Assembly: GCA_943329105.2 (NCBI GenBank)
Contig: CALQCP020000158.1
Coordinates: forward strand, 1 to 6,006
DNA length: 6,006 nucleotides
Direction: 5' to 3'
From: Chitinophaga pinensis
Lineage (GTDB): Bacteria; Planctomycetota; Phycisphaerae; Phycisphaerales; SM1A02
The notes below the pieces were generated by a model, which had not been told where the DNA came from, did not search any database, and was given only the letters and a program-made list of their open reading frames with translations. Positions 1-5,927 of this stretch are shown one piece after another. Positions within the stretch are counted from its first letter, which is position 1. The number at the start of each line of letters is the position of its first letter. Position numbers and translations under genes: made by a program.

Positions 1-372
1 GCCTCGCCCGCGCGCAGCATCTACAGCAACTCCTGGTGGAACGGCTACGCCGATCCGTACTACGACACCGGCGGATTCCCAGGCCGCGATCCGAACCTAA
101 ACGTTCCGATGGCTGACGATCCCAAGACCTACGGTTGGGCGCCCGAGGCGTACACCTACACCGCGCGACCCGCGTACTGGGATCTTGGTCCGAACGTCCA
201 TCCCGCAGCGGGCATGTTCCCGGGTGGGATGGTCGGCGGCGCAGGCTTTGGAATGTCGATTGGTGCAGGTGGTGCTGGTGGTGCAGGCGGCGCTGGCGGC
301 GCTGGTGGCGCTGGTGGCGCGGGTGGCGCTGGTGGCGCTGGTGGCGCGGGTGGCGCAGGTGGCGCACCATGA
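1..372 (+). CDS. 3' end of a Trp/Tyr/Gly-rich protein with a (Gly-Gly-Ala)11 tail, function unknown
   Basis: The frame is open from the first base to the TGA at 370-372, giving 123 residues of a protein whose start lies left of the window. Methionine codons at 109, 211 and 226 are probably internal, since the 36 codons before 109 read as similar protein (SNSWWNGYADPYYDTGGFPG). The visible part has two zones. The first 80 or so residues are rich in Trp, Tyr, Pro, Gly and Asp. The rest is low complexity and ends in eleven GGA triplets followed by Pro and stop. No conserved domain or catalytic motif is recognisable. The composition would suit an extracytoplasmic or surface protein, but the N-terminus that would carry a signal peptide is missing, so this is inference. 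The stop overlaps the next start by ATGA, which suggests translational coupling with the membrane protein that follows. Confidence 0.8.
   Translation, partial: ASPARSIYSNSWWNGYADPYYDTGGFPGRDPNLNVPMADDPKTYGWAPEAYTYTARPAYWDLGPNVHPAAGMFPGGMVGGAGFGMSIGAGGAGGAGGAGGAGGAGGAGGAGGAGGAGGAGGAP
262..366 (+). repeat. In-frame 9-bp GGN-GGN-GCN tandem repeat coding for Gly-Gly-Ala
   Basis: A GGT-GCA pair (262-267) is followed by eleven 9-bp units (268-366), each coding Gly-Gly-Ala. Third positions differ between early units (GGTGGTGCT, GGCGGCGCT). The last seven, from 304, are nearly uniform GGTGGCGCN. That gradient suggests recent expansion at the 3' end by slippage. The repeat runs up to the overlapping stop and start codons of the two genes, so unit number can change the tail length of the upstream protein without shifting its frame. 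Confidence 0.9.
357..362 (+). promoter_or_regulatory. Possible Shine-Dalgarno AGGTGG inside the glycine repeat
   Basis: AGGTGG lies 6 bases before the ATG at 369 and differs by one base from AGGAGG. It is part of the last GGA repeat unit, so the same bases serve as coding repeat and possible ribosome site. It supports 369 as a start, but GGTGG recurs throughout the repeat, so the match alone is weak. Confidence 0.4.
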
Positions 373-980
373 ACGAAGACGTGGCGAGTGATGACTACCA
401 AACGCTGCGCGCGCGACCGATTCTTGGAGTTGGTCGCGGTCGAATGATCGTGATCGCGTGCGCACTCGGTATTGTGTTTCCCGTTGCAATCATGCGCAGT
501 CATGGCGATGCGTTGGTGGCACGGTGGTCCGCCACGCAACGCGCCGTTGACGGAAACACGTTCTGGGCATGGGCCGCATTCTTTGGAAGTCCGTTCTTCT
601 GGTTCACGGCATCAGTGATCGGTTTCGGTGTGGCAGCGGCATTCAATTGGAGTAACACCGCGCGCTGGACTGGCATGATGGCCCTTGGAGTGATGTGGTC
701 AGGGCTTGCTGATATCGCCGTCGCTGGCGAAGCACTCGGCACTGCCACTGTTGGTGCCGCCGCGTGCGTGATGACACTCTGGCAACCGCGCCTCTGGCCG
801 TTCTGCGCCGCGCTGGCACTGGTGACGGCCACTGGGCGCATGATTGCCTCCGGAAGTTCGGTGTCCGCGGCAGTGGTTGGAATCTTCCTGGGAGTCATGG
901 GAGTCCTCATCATTGAGTTCGGCTGGTACGCCGCCGCCCCGCGAACCCCCCCAATTCGGGGCGCAAACCCACAATCCTGA
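369..980 (+). CDS. Multi-pass membrane protein, possible degenerate PAP2-fold protein
   Basis: The protein has 203 residues. The ATG at 369 overlaps the previous stop (ATGA) and has AGGTGG 6 bases upstream. The frame continues open to the left, but there it is only a shadow of the Gly-Gly-Ala repeat. A short polar N-terminus is followed by hydrophobic segments near residues 26-44, 65-92, 100-118, 122-138, 143-157 and 166-188, then a Pro-rich tail. That makes five or six membrane spans. Residues 156-175 (GRMIASGSSVSAAVVGIFLG) align without gaps to the third PAP2 phosphatase motif, of form SRxxxxxHxxxDxxxGxxxG. Arg157, Gly171 and Gly175 are kept, but the catalytic His is Ser163 and the Asp is Ala167. 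The first and second motifs are not recognisable either. If the homology holds, this is a non-catalytic member. Otherwise it is simply an unassigned integral membrane protein. Gene reality is well supported; the family call is tentative. Confidence 0.8.
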   Translation: MNEDVASDDYQTLRARPILGVGRGRMIVIACALGIVFPVAIMRSHGDALVARWSATQRAVDGNTFWAWAAFFGSPFFWFTASVIGFGVAAAFNWSNTARWTGMMALGVMWSGLADIAVAGEALGTATVGAAACVMTLWQPRLWPFCAALALVTATGRMIASGSSVSAAVVGIFLGVMGVLIIEFGWYAAAPRTPPIRGANPQS

Positions 981-1126
981 CGGTCTGGATGGGGTTTCGC
1001 GGCTGCCCCCGGCGCGTTGGCGTGCCCATCAAATCAAAATATTTACAAGGAAGTAACGAGGAAACAATGCACGGCCCCGGTACGTAAGGCACTATGAGGT
1101 CGGCCTGCGTGCGCGGCCAATCGGAC

Positions 1127-1133
1127 AGGAGGT
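1127..1133 (+). promoter_or_regulatory. Strong Shine-Dalgarno AGGAGGT
   Basis: AGGAGGT is an exact anti-16S match 6 bases before the ATG at 1140 and fixes that start. No other gene in the window has a comparable site. The gap before it (981-1126) holds an AT-rich stretch at about 1029-1068 with TTTACA at 1042-1047, a possible -35, but no convincing -10 box. Confidence 0.85.
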
Positions 1134-1139
1134 CCAATC

Positions 1140-1811
1140 ATGTCAACGAATCCGCACCATCGGCGCCACGGTCATGACGACATCGAATCTGCTCCACGCG
1201 TTCGCGCTGCAGAGTCGCTCTTCTCTCGCGCTAACCAATTCCTTGCTGCAGTCTGGAACGCGTCCGATGCCGGCATGTGTATCACCGCGGGATGTTCAGA
1301 GTGTGGCGCCTTGGAATTCCGCCGCGCGCTTGCAACGCTTGACGGACTATCGCCAGACGCCCCGCTCACCACACCCGTCGCACTGCTCCCGGAGGCGCCT
1401 GGTCCACTCGCGAGTGCGCTTGCCTCTGTTGACTTTGGCCTCTTGCGCCTGACCCCGCGTTGGTACGACGCGCTTGATATCGCACTCTTCTACGTGCGCG
1501 ACCGTGGCGAACTCCGCTTCGTGCTTGACGAATGGGTGCGGCGCGATGCAGTACCGACCCGCATCCTTGACTTGGTGCTGTTTCGCCACGTCCGCTACGG
1601 CTTTCCCGACGCGCGACTCACCGACCTCTGGCTTGAACTTTGCCTAGACGTAGCCGCAAACACCTGCGATGAAGGGCTTGTTGAAAGCCTCATCCTCACG
1701 TGCCCAGAACGAGTCGGCGCCGACCCACGCGCCTTCCGCGCTGCCATGGAAGCAGCCAATCACAGCGCGTGCGTGCGCGCGATTGTTGGTCGGCTTGGTG
1801 AATGTGCGTGA
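1140..1811 (+). CDS. Orphan hypothetical protein with an N-terminal Cys cluster
   Basis: The protein has 223 residues, and its start is fixed by AGGAGGT 6 bases upstream. I do not recognise the family. The first 20 residues are polar and His-rich (HHRRHGH at 6-12), with no signal peptide or membrane segment, so a cytoplasmic location is likely. Eight cysteines are present: C47, C52 and C55 form a C-x4-C-x2-C cluster, and C168, C176, C188, C211 and C222 are spread through the C-terminal third. From about residue 105 the sequence looks largely helical, with Leu/Val/Trp-rich segments (YDALDIALFYVRDRG, LDLVLFRHVRYGF, LTDLWLELCLDVA). This could be an alpha-helical bundle or solenoid, but no repeat register is clear. 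It stands alone, 159 bases after the membrane protein and converging on the HD-GYP regulator. Metal binding by the cysteines is possible but unproven. Confidence 0.8.
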   Translation: MSTNPHHRRHGHDDIESAPRVRAAESLFSRANQFLAAVWNASDAGMCITAGCSECGALEFRRALATLDGLSPDAPLTTPVALLPEAPGPLASALASVDFGLLRLTPRWYDALDIALFYVRDRGELRFVLDEWVRRDAVPTRILDLVLFRHVRYGFPDARLTDLWLELCLDVAANTCDEGLVESLILTCPERVGADPRAFRAAMEAANHSACVRAIVGRLGECA

Positions 1812-1830
1812 CACACCCATTCCGGGATGA

Positions 1831-1896
1831 AGTAACGGCTCTCGATGGAGTAACGGCTCTCGATGGAGTAACGGCTCTCGATGGAGTAACGGCTCT
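1831..1896 (+). repeat. 18-bp tandem repeat, 3.7 copies, between convergent genes
   Basis: The unit AGTAACGGCTCTCGATGG occurs exactly at 1831-1848, 1849-1866 and 1867-1884, and its first 12 bases recur at 1885-1896. It fills most of the 83-base gap between two convergent genes. The last partial copy runs two bases into the minus-strand TAG stop (1895-1897) of the regulator gene. The copies are identical, which points to recent duplication. There is no spacer, so it is not a CRISPR array, and there is no T-run or stable hairpin, so it is not an obvious terminator. Confidence 0.95.
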
Positions 1897-3652
1897 AGGG
1901 AAAACGCAAACGCACTGAGCGAAAGTAGCCCTCGAGCTCGAGCGCAATATCCACCAGCTCCGGATCAAAGGCGCGACCGGACTCTGAACGAAGTAACTCG
2001 GTGACTTTCTCGGCAGTCCACGGCTCTTTGTAGGCACGCTTACTTGTCAACGCGTCGTAGACGTCCGCCACCGCAACGATGCGCGCAAAGAGTGGGATTT
2101 CCAAGCCGCGCAACGGCTTCGCCACCGGGATCGTGTCAATCTCCACCGGTAATTGCGCCATCATTGCTGCATTCACGCCGCCGGGGTAGCCGGTGCCATC
2201 CCACTTGTCGTGGTGATGGATAGTGACATCGCGCATGGCTTCGTCGTACGAGTTGTTGGCGTCTGCAAACAATCGTCCGCCGAGCACGGAATGCGTCTGC
2301 ATGTGCCGGTACTCCACTTCATCAAGCTTGCCTGGCTTCTTCAGGATGCGGTCCGGAATAGCCACCTTGCCAACATCATGAACCATGGCCGCCATACGCA
2401 ACTCATCGCGACGACGAAGGCGCTCTGATTCATCAACGTTGTGCAGGGCAGACCACTTGTCATACATGGCCACGGAACACTCGGCCACGCGCTGTACGTG
2501 AGCGCCGGTCTCCGTCGGGTCGCGCATCTCTGCGGTAGCAATGAGGCGCATGATTCCGCCGCGCACCAAATTGGCGCGCTCCACTGCAAGCGATGCCATG
2601 CCCGCAAAGAGTTCAAGCGCGGCCTCGTCGCCCGGTGTGAAGACCGCCACATCGGCGGACACTTTGCCGCGACCGCGTGCGTTGATCAGTTGCAGAACGC
2701 CCAGCACTTCATCGCGGACGCGCAATGGAGCAACCAACATGCTGCGCGTCTGGTACCCGGTTTGAGCATCAACCTGCGAGAGGAAGTGATACGGAAGCGA
2801 AGCATCAAGGTGCTGAACATCATCAATGCGCAGTGATTTACCTGTGGACGCCACGTAGCCAGCGATGGAAGTACTGTCGCGCGGCAGTACAACATCCGCA
2901 AGCGGCAAACGTTGCCCGGGCTGAAGTGCAGATTCGAGCGTGTCGTTCTGTGTGTAGACAAGTCGAATGCCGTCCGCCCCCGCCATCCAGATGGAGCCCG
3001 CATCGGCGTCGGTGAAGCCCCGAGCCAGGCGAAGCGCCTGATCCATGACTTCATTGAGGTCTTGAGCACATGCAAGTTTCGTACCCAGCGCGCCGACTTC
3101 TGCGAAGCGTTGACTCTCTTCGCCAAGCAGCTCATTCATCGCAAAGAGTTTGCGATTCGCAGCATCAACTTCCGCGTTGCGTCGCACCAGTTCTGCCTGG
3201 CTATTCGCCAAGGCGCGCATAGCACGATCGCGGTCGCGCTGCGCTCGACCCATGCGGGCGTGGTAACGAATGCGCGCCACCAGCTCCAGGGCATCGGGCA
3301 GTTTCACCAAGTAATCATTGGCACCGGCACCAAAGCACTGCTCCTTGATGACCGCGTCAGAATGCGAAGACAACACCACCAGCGGCGTATCGGCAAGATC
3401 CGGGGTCGCACGAATGCGGATGATCTGCTCCATGCCGTCAACGCCCGGCATCATCAAGTCTTGCAGGATGACGTCGGGGCGTCGGCTCAACGCCAAGGAG
3501 TAGCCGGTGTCGGCATCCTGCGTGGCGGTAAATTCGATGTCAGGGAACGGGGCCAGGAGTCGGCGCACCGCTTCGCCGATCATCGCCTGATCGTCTACAA
3601 GGAGGACGAGCGTCTTGGACTTCGATACTGGCTGTGCCGAGGGGACTGTCAC
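1895..3652 (-). CDS. Response regulator with REC, GAF and HD-GYP domains (predicted cyclic-di-GMP phosphodiesterase)
   Basis: From the GTG at 3652 the protein has 585 residues. The REC receiver (about 13-130) has the acidic pair D20-D21, phosphoacceptor D65 (in QDLMMP), S95 and K117. A charged, probably coiled-coil linker (about 135-180) leads to a GAF-type sensor domain (about 182-360, ending in LELFAGMASLAVERA). The HD-GYP domain (about 365-575) has H385, HDVGK with H425-D426, HHDKWDGTGYP with G488-Y489-P490, and DVYDALTSKRAYK. All core metal-binding motifs are present, so it should hydrolyse cyclic-di-GMP under control of a partner histidine kinase and a GAF ligand; no kinase is in the window. 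This is the RpfG-like plan with a GAF domain added. The stretch from GYP to ARIVAVADVYDAL is about 21 residues longer than usual. An alternative TTG start at 3715, directly after an in-frame TGA, would add 21 residues. Neither start has a good Shine-Dalgarno; GTG is preferred because it leaves a normal short lead into REC. Confidence 0.95.
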   Translation of the reverse strand: MTVPSAQPVSKSKTLVLLVDDQAMIGEAVRRLLAPFPDIEFTATQDADTGYSLALSRRPDVILQDLMMPGVDGMEQIIRIRATPDLADTPLVVLSSHSDAVIKEQCFGAGANDYLVKLPDALELVARIRYHARMGRAQRDRDRAMRALANSQAELVRRNAEVDAANRKLFAMNELLGEESQRFAEVGALGTKLACAQDLNEVMDQALRLARGFTDADAGSIWMAGADGIRLVYTQNDTLESALQPGQRLPLADVVLPRDSTSIAGYVASTGKSLRIDDVQHLDASLPYHFLSQVDAQTGYQTRSMLVAPLRVRDEVLGVLQLINARGRGKVSADVAVFTPGDEAALELFAGMASLAVERANLVRGGIMRLIATAEMRDPTETGAHVQRVAECSVAMYDKWSALHNVDESERLRRRDELRMAAMVHDVGKVAIPDRILKKPGKLDEVEYRHMQTHSVLGGRLFADANNSYDEAMRDVTIHHHDKWDGTGYPGGVNAAMMAQLPVEIDTIPVAKPLRGLEIPLFARIVAVADVYDALTSKRAYKEPWTAEKVTELLRSESGRAFDPELVDIALELEGYFRSVRLRFP

Positions 3653-3977
3653 GACGCCATCGTATCGGCGGTCAGCCGCAAATGAAGGGGGCGTCGATGC
3701 GAGCGGTCGGAGCAATCACCCCGGCAAGCTGCACCGAACGTAGACGACCAAGCGCGTGACGAACTACACGCGAGTCAGACCGGCGATCGGCCGTGCTGCG
3801 TGACTTGGGCTGCACGCGGTCAAGGGTGGTGGCACGGGTGATGGCAGATGAGTTGTGCATGGTGGACCCGTTCCCAAATTTCGCGGCTTGGCGACTTCGT
3901 TCGCTTTGTGGTCTGTGCGACTCACCACTCGTCGCGCGCAGATATTGTCGGCGATCGCGGTCCCCAGGTGAGCCAAG

Positions 3978-3995
3978 TTCACAAATTCATGTGAA
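3978..3995. promoter_or_regulatory. Inverted repeat TTCACA-N6-TGTGAA, candidate operator
   Basis: TTCACA (3978-3983) and TGTGAA (3990-3995) are perfect reverse complements around a 6-base spacer. The site centres about 28 bases before the TATAAA box, so it would overlap the -35 region of the transferase promoter. That is a typical place for a dimeric regulator to bind. The half-sites run opposite to the CRP/FNR-like TGTGA-N6-TCACA order, so no regulator family is assigned. A short arm in an AT-rich stretch could arise by chance. Confidence 0.4.
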
Positions 3996-4010
3996 ACAAT
4001 GTTCTCGGCG

Positions 4011-4016
4011 TATAAA
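4011..4016 (+). promoter_or_regulatory. Possible -10 box TATAAA of the transferase promoter
   Basis: TATAAA lies 21 bases before the ATG at 4038, in an otherwise GC-rich setting. With it as -10, transcription would start near 4023, giving a leader of about 15 bases. No good -35 sits at 17 bases (CATGTG at 3988-3993), so the promoter may rely on an activator at the adjacent inverted repeat. Confidence 0.4.
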
Positions 4017-4037
4017 ACCGCGCGCTAACCTGCCCAG

Positions 4038-5615
4038 ATGCGCTGGGATTTCCCCTATCGATCGCAGCGGATGCCAACAATCGCCCACCAAGTGGTCGCC
4101 ACTGGTCAGCCGCTCGCCGCGCAGGCCGGACTACAGGTGCTCATCGATGGCGGGAACGCCGTCGATGCGGCGATCTGCACCGCGGCCACACTCACCGTTG
4201 TTGAGCCAACTGCCAACGGAATCGGCAGCGATGCATTCGGAATCATCTGGGACGGCGCGCTGCACGGACTGAACGCCAGCGGACGATCGCCCGCTGGACT
4301 GGCGCGCAGTGCGTTCGATCATGAAACAGAAATGCCGCGCCTCGGATGGAACGCGGTCACTGTGCCGGGATGCATCTCTGGATGGATGGCGCTGCACGCG
4401 CGTCATGGAACCCTGCCCTTCGAGCGATTGCTCGCGCCCGCAATCCGCTATGCGCGCGATGGATTTCCGGTGAGTCCAATGACCGCTGCCGGTTGGCAGC
4501 GCGCTGCAATCCGGTACCGCGACTTCCCTGCATGGATGGCCACGTTCGCGCCGAACGGCCACGCACCAGCAGTGGGCGAAGTGGTACGACTTCCAGACCA
4601 CGCTGCCACGCTCACCGAAATCGCGCGCACGAGCGGCGAGAGTTTCTATCGCGGCGTACTTGCCGAGCGAATGGATGCAGCTGCACGCGCTGAAGGCGGC
4701 GCGATGCGTGCCACCGATCTTGCGGAGCACGCGCCGTCATGGGTCAAGCCATGGTCGATCGATTACCGCGGAATCACGCTCCATGAGATTCCTCCGAACG
4801 GCCAGGGGCTGGCAGCGCTGGTAGCCCTTGGAATCCTGCAACATTTCGAGATGGGCAAGTTCCCGGCGGACAGCGCTGATTCGCTGCACGCACAAATCGA
4901 AGCGATGCGTGCGGCGTTCGTTGATGTGAGGCGCTACGTGGCGGATCCTGATGGCGGCACTGGTGAAGCAGAGCAGCTCCTGCAGCCCGCGTATCTGCAG
5001 GCGCGCGCAGCAAGCATTCGAATGGAACGCGCGGGCACATGGACTGCCTGTGCGCTGCCCAAATCAAGCACTGTCTATCTCTGTACCGCCGATGCACAGG
5101 GTCGCATGGTGAGTTGGATTCAATCAAACTATGAGGGCTTCGGCTCTGGCATTGTGATTCCCGGTACAGGCATTGCCATGCAGAATCGCGGCGCGGGGTT
5201 CACGCTTGAGCGCGGGCACCCCAATGAGTACGCCCCAGCCAAACGTCCGTACCACACCATCATTCCTGGATTCCTGACGCGTGCTGGCCAGCCGCTTGCG
5301 GCCTTTGGTGTGATGGGCGGTCCCATGCAACCACAGGGCCATCTGCAAGTGGTGGTGCGCATGATGGATCAGGGTCTGAACCCACAGAGCGCCATTGACG
5401 CCCCGCGTTGGCAGGTGATGGATGACGGCACGGTGATGCTTGAACCTGGCTTCCCCGAGTCCACCGTCACTGAACTGACCGCACGCGGCCACCGCGTCAG
5501 CATTGATTCAGCGGCCACAACCTTCTTCGGCGGCGCCCAGATGGCTTGGCGCGGTCCGGGGGCGTACATCGCCGCGAGTGACCCACGACGCGACGGGCAG
5601 GCCGTGGGTTACTAA
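4038..5615 (+). CDS. Gamma-glutamyltransferase family protein, cytoplasmic type
   Basis: The protein has 525 residues, near full length for the family. It belongs to the self-processing N-terminal nucleophile enzymes that cleave and transfer gamma-glutamyl groups, as from glutathione. Family landmarks in order are VVATGQPLAAQAGLQVLIDGGNAVDAA (about 19-45), VEPTANGIGSDAF (55-67), LNASGRSP (78-85, where Arg83 matches the glutamate carboxylate-binding Arg), VTVPGCISGW (107-116), EIPPNGQG (250-257), SSTVYLCTADAQGR (343-356), QSNYEGFGSG (362-371), and GVMGGPMQPQGHLQ (424-437). Thr345 is the expected cleavage point and nucleophile, giving subunits of about 344 and 181 residues. There is no signal peptide, unlike classical periplasmic enzymes, so it resembles the cytoplasmic YwrD-like subgroup. 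The start at 4038 is the first ATG after an in-frame TAA at 4026 and keeps the lead-in FPYRSQRMP; Met12 (4071) is less likely. No Shine-Dalgarno is visible. The true substrate is unknown, since this subgroup also contains acylases. Confidence 0.93.
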   Translation: MRWDFPYRSQRMPTIAHQVVATGQPLAAQAGLQVLIDGGNAVDAAICTAATLTVVEPTANGIGSDAFGIIWDGALHGLNASGRSPAGLARSAFDHETEMPRLGWNAVTVPGCISGWMALHARHGTLPFERLLAPAIRYARDGFPVSPMTAAGWQRAAIRYRDFPAWMATFAPNGHAPAVGEVVRLPDHAATLTEIARTSGESFYRGVLAERMDAAARAEGGAMRATDLAEHAPSWVKPWSIDYRGITLHEIPPNGQGLAALVALGILQHFEMGKFPADSADSLHAQIEAMRAAFVDVRRYVADPDGGTGEAEQLLQPAYLQARAASIRMERAGTWTACALPKSSTVYLCTADAQGRMVSWIQSNYEGFGSGIVIPGTGIAMQNRGAGFTLERGHPNEYAPAKRPYHTIIPGFLTRAGQPLAAFGVMGGPMQPQGHLQVVVRMMDQGLNPQSAIDAPRWQVMDDGTVMLEPGFPESTVTELTARGHRVSIDSAATTFFGGAQMAWRGPGAYIAASDPRRDGQAVGY

Positions 5616-5743
5616 GTCGTTGCAACCACGACCAAACAGGCGACGCCAGGATAGAGCCGCGCAAGTGCTTGCCAGACTGGACCTACACACCAACCGCCCC
5701 CCAAGCCAATGTCGCGCAGCGACGAGGCCTTGGTAAACGCCGT

Positions 5744-5765
5744 GAAAGCCACCCATGGGACTCGA
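5744..5765. repeat. 22-bp direct repeat of the tRNA-Thr 3' end, distal copy
   Basis: The 22 bases from GAAAGCCACC to GGGACTCGA are identical to 5928-5949. In tRNA terms they cover the discriminator base, the 3' acceptor strand, the T-stem 3' strand and part of the T-loop, plus three flanking bases. The copies lie 184 bp apart in the same orientation. Beyond the repeat the similarity stops at once, so it is not a whole second tRNA. A copied tRNA 3' end is the classic mark of tyrosine-integrase attachment, but no integrase gene is in the window. Confidence 0.8.
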
Positions 5766-5777
5766 CGCGACTGCCGA

Positions 5778-5792
5778 CGCGGCCAGGCCGCG
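5778..5792. repeat. Short inverted repeat CGCGGCC-A-GGCCGCG
   Basis: Seven-base perfect arms (5778-5784 and 5786-5792) flank a single A. As RNA only about five pairs could close. It is the weakest of the four inverted repeats in the segment between the tRNA 3'-end copies. Confidence 0.5.
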
Positions 5793-5814
5793 GAGGCACC
5801 AAGCGCGAGGACCA

Positions 5815-5847
5815 GCTCATTCGGCCGATCCAATCGGCCGAATGAGC
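5815..5847. repeat. Perfect 15-bp inverted repeat with a 3-base loop
   Basis: GCTCATTCGGCCGAT (5815-5829) and ATCGGCCGAATGAGC (5833-5847) are exact reverse complements around CCA. The stem is long and GC-rich and would form a very stable hairpin or cruciform. No T-run follows on either strand, so it is not a standard intrinsic terminator. It directly abuts the next hairpin. Confidence 0.9.
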
Positions 5848-5870
5848 GCGCGTCGCCACCGGCGACGCGC
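5848..5870. repeat. Perfect 10-bp inverted repeat with a 3-base loop
   Basis: GCGCGTCGCC (5848-5857) and GGCGACGCGC (5861-5870) are exact reverse complements around ACC. It begins at the base after the preceding hairpin ends, so the two form a back-to-back pair. TGGGTGGCT follows at 5871-5879, an inverted copy of the tRNA 3' terminus. Confidence 0.9.
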
Positions 5871-5887
5871 TGGGTGGCTGAAACGCA

Positions 5888-5922
5888 GCAACAGGCGCTG
5901 CCCGAAGGGCACCGCCTGTTGC
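5888..5922. repeat. Long hairpin just beyond the tRNA 3' end (10 + 5 bp stem)
   Basis: GCAACAGGCG (5888-5897) pairs with CGCCTGTTGC (5913-5922). After one C-C mismatch TGCCC pairs with GGGCA, closing on GAA, which reads TTC on the tRNA strand. On the minus strand the hairpin begins 8 bases after the tRNA 3' end, where a terminator or processing signal is expected. The minus-strand bases after it (TGCGTTTC) give only a weak T-run, so a terminator role is possible but unproven. Confidence 0.75.
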
Positions 5923-5927
5923 GAAGA

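Larger units (their letters stand above)
3653..4037. other. Divergent intergenic region between the HD-GYP regulator and the transferase
   Basis: This stretch holds no gene I can support. Short frames on both strands have no ribosome site and no recognisable protein. It should contain the promoters of both flanking divergent genes. On the plus side a TATAAA box and an inverted repeat sit just before the transferase and are listed separately. On the minus side I see no convincing promoter pair for the regulator: TTGACC at 3815-3820 (minus strand) lacks a matching -10 at normal spacing. Confidence 0.6.

Noticed and set aside
135..368. Upstream extension of the membrane protein to an ATG at 135
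   Set aside because: The added residues are an out-of-frame reading of the repeat (Trp/Arg runs). The ATGA overlap at 369 is the natural start.
97..489. Minus-strand frames across the glycine repeat (97-489 and 156-539)
   Set aside because: They are antisense shadows of the GGN-GGN-GCN repeat, giving low-complexity Ala-Pro-Pro or Ala-Thr-Ser runs with no start signal.
1818..1829. CATTCCGGGATG near-palindrome as a terminator of the orphan gene
   Set aside because: It would form almost no loop and has no T-run.
1831..1896. CRISPR array
   Set aside because: The 18-bp units are contiguous and have no unique spacers.
3672..3860. 62-codon minus-strand frame upstream of the regulator
   Set aside because: It has no Shine-Dalgarno, no recognisable protein and a composition like unselected sequence; it overlaps the alternative TTG start of the regulator.
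3793..4272. 159-codon plus-strand frame crossing the transferase start
   Set aside because: It overlaps the strongly supported transferase gene out of frame and resembles no protein family.
5612..5833. 73-codon minus-strand frame after the transferase
   Set aside because: Part of it is made from the tRNA 3'-end copy and the palindrome segment, and it has no ribosome site. A remnant of an old gene cannot be excluded, but nothing supports it.
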